A stretch of 64,000 nt of DNA from Leptolinea sp. UBA5203 (GTDB taxonomy: Bacteria > Chloroflexota > Anaerolineae > Anaerolineales > Anaerolineaceae). The DNA lies in contig DHVR01000034.1 of assembly GCA_002412765.1 (NCBI GenBank), forward strand, positions 1 to 64,000. The letters are read 5' to 3'. Each line of letters opens with the position of its first letter. The stretch's first letter is position 1. The position numbers were made by a program, and so were the translations under genes. Shown here piece after piece: positions 35,182-44,937 of this stretch. Below the pieces are notes generated by a model, which was not told the origin of the DNA, ran no database searches, and saw only the letters and a list, made by a program, of their open reading frames with translations.

Positions 35182-35409
35182 TCCAAAGTTTCCAGTCCAA
35201 TTTTATAGCAAACCATGCAAAAATCACCTGTAAATTAATGCAAAATGCAATCTTCAAATGAAGATAAAAGGTGCAAACAAAGGCAAGCATGAAGGAAATA
35301 TTTTTTGTATATCTGAATTTCAACAATGTCAGCAAACAATTCCCATTGAAGAAAACCAGTAAAGCAATTCCAAACGCCAGCATATCATTCAGCAACGCCA
35401 GTCAACGAT

Positions 35410-35438
35410 GGGGATTCGGAATAATCCCCTAACTTTTT
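35410..35438 (+). terminator. Terminator-like hairpin
   Basis: Stem GGGGATT/AATCCCC (35410-35416 with 35423-35429) is followed by TAACTTTTT. It probably ends the zinc-ribbon pair's transcript, though it lies 230 bp after the stop. The motif AACGCCAG occurs just before it at 35373-35380 and 35394-35401. Confidence 0.55.
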
Positions 35439-35516
35439 CAGCTCCTTTGCCATTTTCCACCCGAACTGGATTTCCCCTAAAGCTCTAGCGCCAAAAACGC
35501 AAACCGTTAGGTCAAT

Positions 35517-35550
35517 AAAACCCGGCCACATCTTTTGCCCGGGTTTTATT
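35517..35550. terminator. Bidirectional terminator
   Basis: The 9-bp stem AAAACCCGG/CCGGGTTTT (35517-35525 with 35539-35547) is flanked by A-rich and T-rich tracts and lies between converging genes. Confidence 0.75.
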
Positions 35551-35570
35551 TAGCGATTTTAAATAAACTT

Positions 35571-35957
35571 TTAATTTTTGGACTGAGCTTGATGTAGTCT
35601 TCGCATTGATATATCCCATTCTCTCTTCACTTCATCAAAATTGTACTCAAAAATTTCAGTCTCATCTCCCCAAAATGGAATTACTTCATTCTGAATATAC
35701 AGATTAGGAAAAGCGGATGTTGCTTTTAGTGCCGTCAAAAAACTTGCTTTCCCTATAACATCATACACATCCAAAAATGTCTGCCATTGGAAAGTGCTTG
35801 AGTTTCCTTCATCTACAAATTCCAACCAAATCTTATCATTTTCCGGTTCAAGAAAGGTCAATACCAACCCTATTGGGATAATCAGGTGTAAAGGATTATC
35901 TCCATGGAGTAAAGACAAGTTTTCTTTCACGCACAATCGAAAAACTTCAACCTTCAT
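35571..35957 (-). CDS. Unknown 128-residue protein
   Basis: No family is recognised. The start is taken at the ATG at 35955-35957 because ACGGGAGATTACTG precedes it; an ATG 57 bp upstream has no site. The protein contains GDNPLHLIIPIGLVLTFLEP, then a Trp-containing stretch EGNSSTFQWQTFLDVYDVIG, and an acidic C-terminus ending in a charged helix. There is no signal peptide and no clear membrane helix. It is a single gene between a terminator and the HTH membrane protein. Confidence 0.65.
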   Translation of the reverse strand: MKVEVFRLCVKENLSLLHGDNPLHLIIPIGLVLTFLEPENDKIWLEFVDEGNSSTFQWQTFLDVYDVIGKASFLTALKATSAFPNLYIQNEVIPFWGDETEIFEYNFDEVKREWDISMRRLHQAQSKN

Positions 35958-36064
35958 CAGTAATCTCCCGTTTTGCACAAATATTCGCAATACTGTCATC
36001 ACTCGAATCTTCATGTAAACGCATGATAAGAGTTCAATTTGAGTAAAACAAATATTTATGGAAA

Positions 36065-36772
36065 TTATTTGCCATAACCTTGTTTAAATTTTCCGGATTT
36101 CTGTAGTTCAGACAAATAACTATAAACTGTCGTTCTTGATTTAACTCCCGTTATACGGGTAAGTTCAGTAACACTAATATTGGGTGTCAGTTGTAATAGT
36201 TCAACTATCTTGTTCAAAGTCTTCTCTTTTTTGAGTTTTCGAGCTTCATTTGCAATGTCCAAACTATAGACCAAATTCGGCAAACTGGATGATTCTTTTG
36301 GCTTTTCCAGAACATTTTTTGTGTTCATCTTACGCTGATTTATGCGCTCAATTTGAACACGATTTACTTCGAATTCTCGCTGGTATTGCTGTTCAATCAG
36401 CATGATATTGACAGCTCCAATTAATGCCAGACAAGGAAAAATTGCTGGAGCATATAGCGACATTTTTGGGACTATCTCCAAAACAATCGTTAGGCCAATC
36501 GTCACAACTAAATAGAGTAAAACCAAAATAAACGCATACAATGCAGGTGCCTTAGGGTCACTCTTACGCGAGTGTGAATTCCAATTCGTTAGCAATAACC
36601 ATGTATGTACGCTTGACAATCCTAGGGATTCAATCACTACTCCAGTTATGATTCCAATTATTAGAGGAAGTTCTAAGTGCTGGATACTTGAGCGGGCCAC
36701 GAGATAGGCACTGGGGACTGGAGCGAGATATGGGGATAAATTAGCAACAATTGAAACAAAAGTTTTTTTCAT
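36065..36772 (-). CDS. Membrane protein with C-terminal winged HTH
   Basis: The 235-residue protein has hydrophobic helices near 10-30, 35-60, 75-100 and 105-125 (ELPLIIGIITGVVIESLGL; ALYAFILVLLYLVVTIGLTI). A charged linker rich in Arg/Gln/Lys follows. The C-terminal 55 residues read as a winged helix (NKIVELLQLTPNISVTELTR, then ITGVKSRTTVYSYLSELQKS). A DNA-binding domain tethered to the membrane is unusual and could regulate the element or bind element DNA. It ends 20 bp from the integrase stop-to-start region on the same strand and is downstream of the integrase gene, so it is likely co-transcribed. Confidence 0.78.
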   Translation of the reverse strand: MKKTFVSIVANLSPYLAPVPSAYLVARSSIQHLELPLIIGIITGVVIESLGLSSVHTWLLLTNWNSHSRKSDPKAPALYAFILVLLYLVVTIGLTIVLEIVPKMSLYAPAIFPCLALIGAVNIMLIEQQYQREFEVNRVQIERINQRKMNTKNVLEKPKESSSLPNLVYSLDIANEARKLKKEKTLNKIVELLQLTPNISVTELTRITGVKSRTTVYSYLSELQKSGKFKQGYGK

Positions 36773-36792
36773 GTTCTGATTACCTCCAACTT

Positions 36793-37749
36793 TTATAGAC
36801 CTAAGTTATCAACAGGGCTAGCGATTTTATGCGCACGAGCCACATCATCTGGGGTGTAGTTCACATATCTACGCACCATCTCAAGCGTCTCATGGCCCAG
36901 TAGCTTTTGTAGCGCTAAAACATCACCATTGGAATTGCGTAAAAACTGAATAGCGGCAGTCCTTCGCCAACGGTGCGGATGAACATTTTCGACATTAGCC
37001 TCTTTACCCACTTCCGTCAGATAATGAGCCAATCTTCTAGAGCTTATAGGATGTCCTGATTGGGTCAAAAACAAATTACTAATCCTTGGGAGAGGGTCAG
37101 ACCGGTAGAGGTTGATGTATCGCCATAAGTTTCTCTTTGTACTTCGTCCAAAAAAAACGAAACGCTCCTTGGAACCTTTGCCCATTACTTTGATTCGGCC
37201 CTGATCGATGTCTACATCCTCGATTTTCATATTAAGCAGCTCAGATAGTCTTACAGCAGTGTCAAGCAACATTAGCATAATCGCAATTAGGCGCGCAGAT
37301 TTTGCCTCCTCATACCGCTTGGCTGCAGAAAACAAACTGCGTATTTCATCCTCTGAAAATGGGTCGGGTAAGAATTTTGGAATTTTTGGACGAGGAATGT
37401 TTTTGAGTGGCGAACCTATAATTAATTCCTCTCGTATACACCAATTAAAAAAGGCAGACAAACTCGAGTAGTACGCTTGTATAGTGCGTGGAGAAACACT
37501 TCGATTCGAAGCGCTGCGATATGGGTGACTCTCGTAACGGTGTTTACCGTTCCTTAGTTCATTCAGATACGTCCGTATTGCAATCGGGGTTATTTGGGAT
37601 AGTGTTGAATCTTCTCCATTTTCGGATTCAAACCATTTGAGAAAGTAACCCAAATTCGCATTGTGCCATGATGTCGTTACGGGCGATTTGCCTGCAGCTT
37701 CGTTACTCATACGATAGCCAGAAATGGCCTTACATATTAAAATTTCCAT
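36793..37749 (-). CDS. Tyrosine integrase at the right end of the element
   Basis: The protein is about 318 residues, starting at the ATG at 37747-37749 behind TTTGGAGGTTGTGAGA; an ATG 24 bp upstream lacks a site. The N-terminal core-binding domain includes SWHNANLGYFLKWFESENGE. The catalytic domain has LDTAVRLSELLNM (Arg), KVMGKGSKERFVFF (Lys), HPHRWRRTAAIQFLR (HxxR), LLGHETLEMVRRYVNYTP (His and Tyr). All six catalytic positions appear intact. It lies 177 bp inside the right att repeat and reads away from it. The stranded native tRNA-Lys promoter points into this gene. It is the best candidate for the integrase that built the junctions. Confidence 0.92.
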   Translation of the reverse strand: MEILICKAISGYRMSNEAAGKSPVTTSWHNANLGYFLKWFESENGEDSTLSQITPIAIRTYLNELRNGKHRYESHPYRSASNRSVSPRTIQAYYSSLSAFFNWCIREELIIGSPLKNIPRPKIPKFLPDPFSEDEIRSLFSAAKRYEEAKSARLIAIMLMLLDTAVRLSELLNMKIEDVDIDQGRIKVMGKGSKERFVFFGRSTKRNLWRYINLYRSDPLPRISNLFLTQSGHPISSRRLAHYLTEVGKEANVENVHPHRWRRTAAIQFLRNSNGDVLALQKLLGHETLEMVRRYVNYTPDDVARAHKIASPVDNLGL

Positions 37750-37793
37750 TCTCACAACCTCCAAATTCATCATTTTTTTTTGGGGAGGTGAGC

Positions 37794-37891
37794 GAATCAG
37801 TTGCTCTCAAAAAAGCAAAATGACGCTCACAACAGTGATGAGCGTCATTTAATGGTCACATGACTAAGGATATATTGAATCAGTTGCCCTG
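37794..37891. repeat. Right inner array of att-like motif (two copies)
   Basis: GAATCAGTTGCTCTC at 37794-37808 and GAATCAGTTGCCCTG at 37877-37891 match the GAGTCAGTTGCYCT motif at the left end and in the tRNA, in the same orientation. The block 37854-37896 aligns with 2703-2745 (GGTCA..TGACTAAG...CAGTTGCCCT..TTTTT). A hairpin ATGACGCTCA/TGAGCGTCAT lies between at 37820-37849. Confidence 0.7.
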
Positions 37892-37925
37892 CTTTTTGGG
37901 TTAAAAATTAGAGTCTCACTCTAGG

Positions 37926-37968
<43 letters not shown>

Positions 37969-37977
37969 AGCCTCCCT

Positions 37978-38006
37978 ATTATAAAAGAAAACAGATTGCG
38001 GGTCAA
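37978..38006 (-). promoter_or_regulatory. Native tRNA-Lys promoter, now separated from the tRNA
   Basis: On the minus strand, TTGACC (38006-38001), a 17-bp spacer and TATAAT (37983-37978) lie 10 bp before the tRNA-half. This is the original tRNA promoter. After integration it transcribes the truncated tRNA and runs on towards the integrase gene. Confidence 0.8.
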
Positions 38007-38140
38007 TATCGCATCTGTTTTCCGACGAACCCACTAGGTAAACTCTGGCCGTTATATTTTTGGTTATTATAAAGATAGAATCGCCATAAACAAGATCCTG
38101 AAATCTGATAGGCTATTTTCGATCAAAGCTAAAAAGTAAA

Positions 38141-39133
38141 TTACTTCGTTCTAGCAAGCAGCTCTTTCTTAATAGCATCCGATAAAAAAGCCTGCTGCAG
38201 TGCATTTCGTTGAGCTTGTTCTAATTGCTCGGCTGTTAAACCCACCAGGGATTCAGCAAACTTATATTCATCCAGAATTGTCACCGCACTAATTCCTGGA
38301 TCATCGGTATTAATGGTCGCTTGAATATTTTCTTCCAAAAATTGTTTTAAAGGGTGGCTGGCATAGTCCTCCACAATGCTGGTCTGCACATTGGAGGTTA
38401 AGTTACATTCAATTCCAATCGCATGTTTTTGTAAATAGTCCATCAGAACTCTGTCCTGAATAGCCGAAATTCCATGACCAATGCGCTGCGCACCCAACCC
38501 ATGGATGGCTTGCCAAATACTCTCAGGACCGCAAGATTCACCGGCGTGTATGGTAACATTCCAACCCAAATCCCGCGCCATTTTAAAATGATCCACAAAA
38601 AGATCACCGGGGAAATTGATTTCATCCCCAGCCAGATCCAGTGCCACAAGATCATCCCGGCGAGTTTTTAAGGCCTGCAATTCCTTCCAGGCAGTTTCCG
38701 GACCATACGTGCGGCTGAGAATGCCTATCAACCCCACAGGCAGCCTAAACTCACGGCTGGCATCCTGAACTCCATGGACAACCGCCTCAACCACAGCGGA
38801 CGCATTCAGTTGATGAGCTTCCGCCATAAACCAGGGACTGAAACGCAGTTCAGCATAATCAATCTCTTCTTGCTTTAAATCTTCAACACATTCATAAGCA
38901 ATCCGATAACAACAATTCTCATCCGCCAGGATGGCAGTCATATAGCGAAATTTTTCAATAAAAGCCATTACTCCGGGTTGGTTTTCCATAATCTGAACGT
39001 AGGGACGGAGTTCATCTAAAGTATAGGCAGGCAACGTAATGCCATACTTTTGTGCTAATTCAATTATCGTATTTAACCGTACACTGCCATCTAAATGACG
39101 ATGCAAATCGATCAAAGGGGTATTGTTCAGCAT
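38141..39133 (-). CDS. add: Adenosine deaminase
   Basis: The protein is about 330 residues, starting at the ATG at 39131-39133 behind CTGGAGAGCTTC; a TTG 45 bp upstream is less likely. Zinc ligands and catalytic residues of the amidohydrolase fold are seen: LIDLHRHLDGSVR (HxH), VTIHAGESCG (His and the GE pair), IGHGISAIQD (His) and TINTDDPGIS (DD). It should convert adenosine to inosine in purine salvage; related adenine deaminases share much of this. It is monocistronic and divergent from the next gene. It is the first normal chromosomal gene right of the element. Confidence 0.9.
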   Translation of the reverse strand: MLNNTPLIDLHRHLDGSVRLNTIIELAQKYGITLPAYTLDELRPYVQIMENQPGVMAFIEKFRYMTAILADENCCYRIAYECVEDLKQEEIDYAELRFSPWFMAEAHQLNASAVVEAVVHGVQDASREFRLPVGLIGILSRTYGPETAWKELQALKTRRDDLVALDLAGDEINFPGDLFVDHFKMARDLGWNVTIHAGESCGPESIWQAIHGLGAQRIGHGISAIQDRVLMDYLQKHAIGIECNLTSNVQTSIVEDYASHPLKQFLEENIQATINTDDPGISAVTILDEYKFAESLVGLTAEQLEQAQRNALQQAFLSDAIKKELLARTK

Positions 39134-39291
39134 GAAGCTCTCCAGTTGAATTACCTCTTGTCCGGGTTTGCTTGACAAGGGTAGGTTTTTTTTTATACAA
39201 TGATGTAGAGGGGATTACACTAAATCGTATTATAGCTATTTTACATCAAGCAAAAATTTAATAGTATCTTATTGCTACAAGGTGCCGACAA

Positions 39292-42156
39292 ATGAAGCTT
39301 AGAACCAGATTGAGATCAGTGATTTCACTGATGTTTTTTGTTCTTCTCGGGCTCCTTCTCAAATTCATCCTTACCAGGTTGAACCTATCCATCTGGCACA
39401 TATTATGGTTGGTTGTTCCCTTATTGCTCCTAATTCAATTAACTCAGTGGTGGGCAGGAGTAATGGGAACCATTGCCTTTATGCTGATCTGTATTGGTAT
39501 GCTCCTCCACCTCGCTTCATTTTCATTAATTCAGGCACCTTACCCACACATAATAAGCTTTCTGATCATTTCCATTCTTCCCATCCTGCATTTGAGTTAC
39601 CAATTTCAAAGGACTATCCGCCACCTTGACGCGGAAAAATCATTAATCAATCTTTTTTTATCTATTCTTTCAGAGAGTCATCCGACATTTGAAATCATAA
39701 AATTTCCAGATGCGAAAACCGCCTACGTCTCGACAGATTGCGAATTAATCACCGGGTATTCTCCCGGTGAATTTTTTCAAAATCCAAATTTGTTTGAAAG
39801 CCTATTACACCCGGATGATCTTCCGGCCTATCAAACAGTAATTTCCGCCATGGGAAAATCAAACTTGGTGGAATTTTTCGGCCGGATTTCTCATAAAGAT
39901 GGATCAGTTCATTGGATTCAAGGAATTGGTTTCAGGATTTTTGATGAAACAAATCATACTTTGATGGACCATCTACTCCATCTGGATATCACCCATCAAC
40001 ATAACCTACAAACTACCACAAAACAAACCGTCCAATTATTGGCTCAACTTAATCAGCACATCAAAGATATGATTTGGATCGAAGAATACAATCCGGATCA
40101 TATTGTCTTCATGAATCAACCCTTCAAAAAGTTTTTCCATTATTCATCAAAAAAAATGAAACAAAACACCTATGCCTATCTTGAATTGATCCATCCCGAA
40201 GACATGCGTGAGGCGCTCAATAAGGTGCAAGCCTTAAAAGTTGACCATCAGCCCATTGAACTTGAGTATCGCGTCATTCAAAAAGATGGCCAACGCCGCT
40301 GGGTTTCAGCACGTATTATTCCATTGCTGGATGAACGTGGCCGTCATATCCGGAATATTGGTTTTGCAACAGATTGCACAGCTCAAAAAAAGATGGAGAT
40401 CGAACTTCAATTCGCCAATGAAACTCTAACCCAATTAGCCACCAATATTCGCGAATTGTTTTGGATACGGGATCGGTATAGCAAAGAATTTATTTATGTT
40501 AACCCTTTATTTGAACAATACTACGCGCAATCTGCTGCAGCCTTTCAAAATAATCTCTCTCTCTACTACGATCAGATCTATCAGGATGATCGAATTTGGG
40601 TGCAAAAAGCAGAGGAAAACCTCTTCCGCTATGGAAAAAAATTTATCGGTGAATATCGATTGCAGCTTGCAGATAAACAAATCCATTGGGTCCGTACGCA
40701 AGCCTATCCTGTTACCAATTCAGATGGCGTCTTTTATCGCGTGGTTGGGATCACTGAAGACATTACAGAATGGAAGAAAAATGAGAATGAAATCAAAGAG
40801 TTTGCTCATCAACAAACCATCCTTGGTAATTTACAGAAATCTGCTCTCAAATACAATGATATTCAGCAGTTCATTTTGGAATCTTTTTTAGCCATCAATC
40901 AAATCTTCAAAGTTCAAGTTTGTACTCTACTGGAATATGATCGCCGTAATTCCATTTTTATACTTCAAGCTAGCATAGGTCTTCCCAGTGATAGTTTTCC
41001 TATCGAACCATTTCGCTCCGAAAATGATTCTTTACCAGGATACTCCCTCATAAACCCTGATCCTGTCATTTCATCCAACCTGCACCAGGAACAGCGCTTC
41101 AAATTACCGGAATTCTTAGATGGCTTGCTAATCAACAGTTGTATCAGCTTAACCGTGCCAGGGACGGATCGAACCTATGGGGTTTTGACTTTCTATTGTG
41201 AACAAGAACACACCTTTCTGTCTTCACACATCCACATTATCCGGGCCATTGCCTCCCTGATTTCTGAATTAAATCTGCGATATCAGACTGAAAAAGCCTT
41301 GATCGCCAGTGAAACCCAGTACCGGGAATTAATTGAGGTTCAGAATGCTGGAATCCTTATTCTAAACCCACTGGGATTCATCCAATATGTCAACCCAGCC
41401 GCCGAAGTCCTCTTTGCCACACCCAAGGATTTTTTGATCGGATACGCCATTGATACCCTGCTGGATGAAGAAAATTTGCGCATCTACCGGGCTCAGCATA
41501 AAAAAATTCTTCAAGGTGGAGAAGTAACGTTTGAAATTATTCTCAACAAAACCCCGGACTTTCCTAAGGATGTCATGATTACCGCTATTGCAAGGGTCAA
41601 TGAAAAAAAAGAAGTATCAAAAATAATCAATATCATGCGGGATATTACACAACAAAAGGAACAGGAAGAGGAATTGGTGCATCTGACCATGCATGATTCA
41701 TTGACTGACATCTACAATCGCTCTTTCTATGAAAATGAAATTTTCCGCCTTGAAAACACCGACTTTTTCCCAATAAGCATCATCATCGGTGATGTGGATA
41801 ATCTTAAGGGCACCAATGATGAGTTTGGACATGCCATGGGAGACCGCCTACTGGCACAGGTCAGTGCCATTATTAAAAGCGCCTTCCGACCGGCAGATGT
41901 TGTCGCACGCATTGGCGGGGATGAATTCGCCATGCTAATGACGAACACCAATCATCAAACGGCAAAGAAAATGATTGAAAGAATTCAGAGCAAAATTGAT
42001 CAAGCAAATCAGGAATCGGATTTCCCGTTTAAAATCAGCCTCTCTCTGGGCGTTGCAACCAGCACCCGGCGTGATACCTTAAGAACCGCCATACAAAAAG
42101 CTGATTTACGCATGTATTCAGAAAAAAAGACGAAAAAGAGACATTTACAACTCTAA
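39292..42156 (+). CDS. Multi-PAS/GAF membrane diguanylate cyclase
   Basis: The 954-residue protein has three or four membrane helices within residues 10-100 (VISLMFFVLLGLLLKFILTR; HILWLVVPLLLLIQLTQWW). PAS domains follow at roughly 135-245, 255-370 and 380-500 (each ending like RVVGITEDITEWKKNENEI), then a GAF domain at about 515-670, a fourth PAS at about 675-790, and a GGDEF domain from about 800. The active site is VVARIGGDEFAMLM. RPAD five residues before GGDEF is an I-site, so product inhibition is expected. It should make c-di-GMP in response to membrane or cytosolic signals. It could feed the riboswitches on the nearby element. Confidence 0.93.
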   Translation: MKLRTRLRSVISLMFFVLLGLLLKFILTRLNLSIWHILWLVVPLLLLIQLTQWWAGVMGTIAFMLICIGMLLHLASFSLIQAPYPHIISFLIISILPILHLSYQFQRTIRHLDAEKSLINLFLSILSESHPTFEIIKFPDAKTAYVSTDCELITGYSPGEFFQNPNLFESLLHPDDLPAYQTVISAMGKSNLVEFFGRISHKDGSVHWIQGIGFRIFDETNHTLMDHLLHLDITHQHNLQTTTKQTVQLLAQLNQHIKDMIWIEEYNPDHIVFMNQPFKKFFHYSSKKMKQNTYAYLELIHPEDMREALNKVQALKVDHQPIELEYRVIQKDGQRRWVSARIIPLLDERGRHIRNIGFATDCTAQKKMEIELQFANETLTQLATNIRELFWIRDRYSKEFIYVNPLFEQYYAQSAAAFQNNLSLYYDQIYQDDRIWVQKAEENLFRYGKKFIGEYRLQLADKQIHWVRTQAYPVTNSDGVFYRVVGITEDITEWKKNENEIKEFAHQQTILGNLQKSALKYNDIQQFILESFLAINQIFKVQVCTLLEYDRRNSIFILQASIGLPSDSFPIEPFRSENDSLPGYSLINPDPVISSNLHQEQRFKLPEFLDGLLINSCISLTVPGTDRTYGVLTFYCEQEHTFLSSHIHIIRAIASLISELNLRYQTEKALIASETQYRELIEVQNAGILILNPLGFIQYVNPAAEVLFATPKDFLIGYAIDTLLDEENLRIYRAQHKKILQGGEVTFEIILNKTPDFPKDVMITAIARVNEKKEVSKIINIMRDITQQKEQEEELVHLTMHDSLTDIYNRSFYENEIFRLENTDFFPISIIIGDVDNLKGTNDEFGHAMGDRLLAQVSAIIKSAFRPADVVARIGGDEFAMLMTNTNHQTAKKMIERIQSKIDQANQESDFPFKISLSLGVATSTRRDTLRTAIQKADLRMYSEKKTKKRHLQL

Positions 42157-42182
42157 GATGATGCGAGTAAACAATCGAAACA

Positions 42183-43475
42183 CTACCAGCCTATGGTAAT
42201 GGACACTAATCCGTACAAGATACTGGCAATTAAACTGGTCACCAGCATGATGGGTAATCCATTTTTTATCCAAATACCTGGAGTGATTGGGGTGCGTGTT
42301 CTTTCCGAAAGAGAGGATACAACGATATTCGCTGTGGATCCGATAATCGTCCCATTTCCTCCAAAACCAGCTCCAAAAGCTAGTGCCCACCACAAATGGG
42401 AGACGTTCACCCCATTCGCTTCCAATCCTTGGATAACTGGAATTAAAGCGATAGTTATCGGAATATTATCAACCACTGCTGAGAGGCAAGCAACCACCCA
42501 GAGCAAAATGATTCCCTGCCAAACTGGGGGAAGTAAAACCCCTTTGGCAACCACATTCGAGACTAATTGTAAAACACCAGCTGATTCCATTCCCCCTACA
42601 ATAATAAACAGGGCTCCGAAAAAAATCAGGATATCCCACTCCACATGATGCAATACATCTCGAATATTCGGTTGAATCCAAACCAGACCTATGCCAGCTG
42701 CAGTCATGGCTATAAATGCTGGAGAAACATGCAGCATTTCTTCCAATAGAAAAAGAACAACCGTCAGTGCAATCACAATAACACCCTTTATTGCTGTCTT
42801 TTTATCTTTTAATGCCTCAGAGGGATTTAGGTTGAACAATGTTTCTGAATTATCCTGTTGACCACTTGGAAAATAAGGTAAGAAAATACGCCATAGCATA
42901 AACAAAGCCACAATCCAAACAACGATTACAATGGGCAATGAATGGATCAGGTAATCATTGAAAGTAAATCCGGCTGCTGAGGCAATGAGAATATTTGGAG
43001 GATCCCCAACCAAGGTTGCGACGCCGCCCGTATTGGAGAGAATGGCTTCCGCCATCAGGAAAGGCAATGCACTGAATCCTAGGATTTCGCAAATCAAGAT
43101 GGTAACGGGAGCTAATAATATTACAGTCGTAACATTATCCAGGAACATGGAAAGTAAAGTGGTTCCTATTCCCAATAAGATCATCAATCGCACCGGGCGG
43201 CCTTTGGAAAGTTTTCCAATTACGATGGCAATGTATTGAAAAAAACCAGTGGGCTGTATCAATGCCACCAAAATCATCATTCCTAACAATAAACCCAATG
43301 TATCCACATCAATCGATTGAAGAGCTTTCTCTTCTGAGTAAAAACCAAATAACATTCCAAACACCACCATTACCGATGCCCCAAGAAGCGAAATAATGGT
43401 TCGGTGAACTTTTTCAGAAAAAATTAGGCCTAATGTACCAAAAAATATGACTGTTGATACAAGGATTGCTATCAT
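42183..43475 (-). CDS. ArsB/NhaD-type ion transporter
   Basis: The 430-residue protein has about 11-12 membrane helices. Signatures of the ArsB/NhaD/CitM superfamily are present: LDNVTTVILLAPVTI, SNTGGVATLVGDPPNILIAS, DNIPITIALIPVIQGL, and FGAGFGGNGTIIGSTANIVV. Members export arsenite, exchange Na+/H+, or carry anions; the substrate cannot be chosen here. No arsenic genes are nearby. A CBS-domain gene lies 34 bp upstream on the same strand and may regulate it. Confidence 0.88.
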   Translation of the reverse strand: MIAILVSTVIFFGTLGLIFSEKVHRTIISLLGASVMVVFGMLFGFYSEEKALQSIDVDTLGLLLGMMILVALIQPTGFFQYIAIVIGKLSKGRPVRLMILLGIGTTLLSMFLDNVTTVILLAPVTILICEILGFSALPFLMAEAILSNTGGVATLVGDPPNILIASAAGFTFNDYLIHSLPIVIVVWIVALFMLWRIFLPYFPSGQQDNSETLFNLNPSEALKDKKTAIKGVIVIALTVVLFLLEEMLHVSPAFIAMTAAGIGLVWIQPNIRDVLHHVEWDILIFFGALFIIVGGMESAGVLQLVSNVVAKGVLLPPVWQGIILLWVVACLSAVVDNIPITIALIPVIQGLEANGVNVSHLWWALAFGAGFGGNGTIIGSTANIVVSSLSERTRTPITPGIWIKNGLPIMLVTSLIASILYGLVSITIGW

Positions 43476-43509
43476 CGATAATTTGATCCCATTGTTATTA
43501 TATGAGTAA

Positions 43510-43962
43510 TCACTTCTTCCAAGAGGACATTAAGGCACATCCTACATCCACATGGGAGACCAGTCCAATCAAGGAACCTTCCTCAGTAATTACCGGCAAA
43601 TCTTTTAACGCATGCTGATTTAAGACTGCAGCGGCATGTAATAAACCGGAATTGACCTTTACTGATTTCGGTTTTTCCATAATTTCTAGGACTTTCCTTG
43701 ATAAATCATCTGTGCTGGGCATCCGCTGTTCAAAGAATCCAAAATCACTGAGGAAATCAAAATTTTCCACCATGGAGACAAAATCGGGCATAACCAGAGA
43801 AAGTAATCGCTTCAAATCAACCACGCCAATCAATTTTTGCTCTTCGTCAATGACTGGTAATGTACCGATATGATGGTTTATCATGAGTTGAACCGCATCC
43901 TGGACGCTGGCGTTCGCCGAAATTGAGATTACAGTTGTTTTCATGTAATTGGCGACTTTCAT
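43510..43962 (-). CDS. Two-CBS-domain protein
   Basis: The protein is about 150 residues, starting at the ATG at 43960-43962 behind CTGGAGGATTTTA. Two CBS repeats are visible: TTVISISANASVQDAVQLMI with GTLPVIDEEQKLIGVVDLKR, and SVKVNSGLLHAAAVLNQ with LPVITEEGSLIGLVSHVDV. Paired CBS domains bind adenine nucleotides and act as energy or ionic-strength sensors. The transporter gene follows 34 bp downstream, so it is probably its regulatory partner in one operon. Confidence 0.88.
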   Translation of the reverse strand: MKVANYMKTTVISISANASVQDAVQLMINHHIGTLPVIDEEQKLIGVVDLKRLLSLVMPDFVSMVENFDFLSDFGFFEQRMPSTDDLSRKVLEIMEKPKSVKVNSGLLHAAAVLNQHALKDLPVITEEGSLIGLVSHVDVGCALMSSWKK

Positions 43963-44118
43963 TAAAATCCTCCAGATTAAATACTTTCCTTTCCACAAAT
44001 TATTATACTCTTACGCATCACAAATATTTTCAACATATTAGTTGCGAAAACCAATGCGTGGTGCTACCATTTTCTATTATGTATTTTCGTGCAATAAATT
44101 GCGGAGGTATTGAAAACC

Positions 44119-44916
44119 ATGAAAATTTTTATAATCGACGCATTTACCTGCAAATCGTTCAGCGGAAATCCAGCGGCAGTCTGTCCTCTGGAAAAGATGC
44201 TCCCGGATGAGAAATTGCAGGCCATTGCCCGCGAGATGAATCTTTCGGAAACAGCTTTCTTTGTCCCCCAGGATGTTGGATTTCATTTGCGTTGGTTTAC
44301 TCCCCTCAAGGAAGTCGATTTATGCGGCCATGCCACGCTGGCAACCGCTCATATTCTATGGCAGGAAAAATTATTAGCTGATGATCAAGCCGCTATTTTC
44401 TCAACCCTTTCAGGGACTTTGTCAGCCAAAAAACAACAGGATTGGATAGAATTACAATTCCCCCGTGGAGAAATTCAAGAACTACCTTCCCCAAATGCAG
44501 ACATTCTGCAGGCGTTGGGTATCAACGATTTGATATACATGGGGTCCTATCGCCCTAACCGGTACTTAATTGAAGTACCGCAGGCCGATCTTGTAAGAAC
44601 CTTGAATCCAAATTTCAGCAGGTTGCTGGAACTGGGAGCAGACCGTATCATGGTAACTGCCAAAGGCGACCAGGCGCCCTATGATTTTGTTTCCCGCTAT
44701 TTTGCCCCTGGCGCAGGCATCAATGAGGACCCGGTGACCGGCTCCGCCCATTGTTACCTCACGCCTTATTGGAGTAAGAAAATCGGCAAAGACAGTCTGA
44801 TCGCTTACCAGGCCTCCATGAGAGGAGGAGAATTGCGGTTAAAATTAACAAACGAGAACGTGCTCATTCGGGGGCAGGCGGTCACCATTTTCAAAGGTGA
44901 ACTCCTGTACAGTTGA
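44119..44916 (+). CDS. PhzF-family isomerase/epimerase
   Basis: The protein is about 265 residues, starting at the ATG at 44119; GGAGG lies 12 nt before it and too close to the TTG at 44110. PhzF signatures are present: FIIDAFTCKSFSGNPAAVCP, the catalytic Glu in MNLSETAFFV, LCGHATLATAH, and AGINEDPVTGSAHC. The fold is a pair of diaminopimelate-epimerase-like lobes. Only a few members have known reactions (phenazine synthesis), so the substrate is unknown. The gene is single and has a terminator 21 bp after its stop. Confidence 0.92.
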   Translation: MKIFIIDAFTCKSFSGNPAAVCPLEKMLPDEKLQAIAREMNLSETAFFVPQDVGFHLRWFTPLKEVDLCGHATLATAHILWQEKLLADDQAAIFSTLSGTLSAKKQQDWIELQFPRGEIQELPSPNADILQALGINDLIYMGSYRPNRYLIEVPQADLVRTLNPNFSRLLELGADRIMVTAKGDQAPYDFVSRYFAPGAGINEDPVTGSAHCYLTPYWSKKIGKDSLIAYQASMRGGELRLKLTNENVLIRGQAVTIFKGELLYS

Positions 44917-44937
44917 TTGAGATGTCCAGAAATGAAA

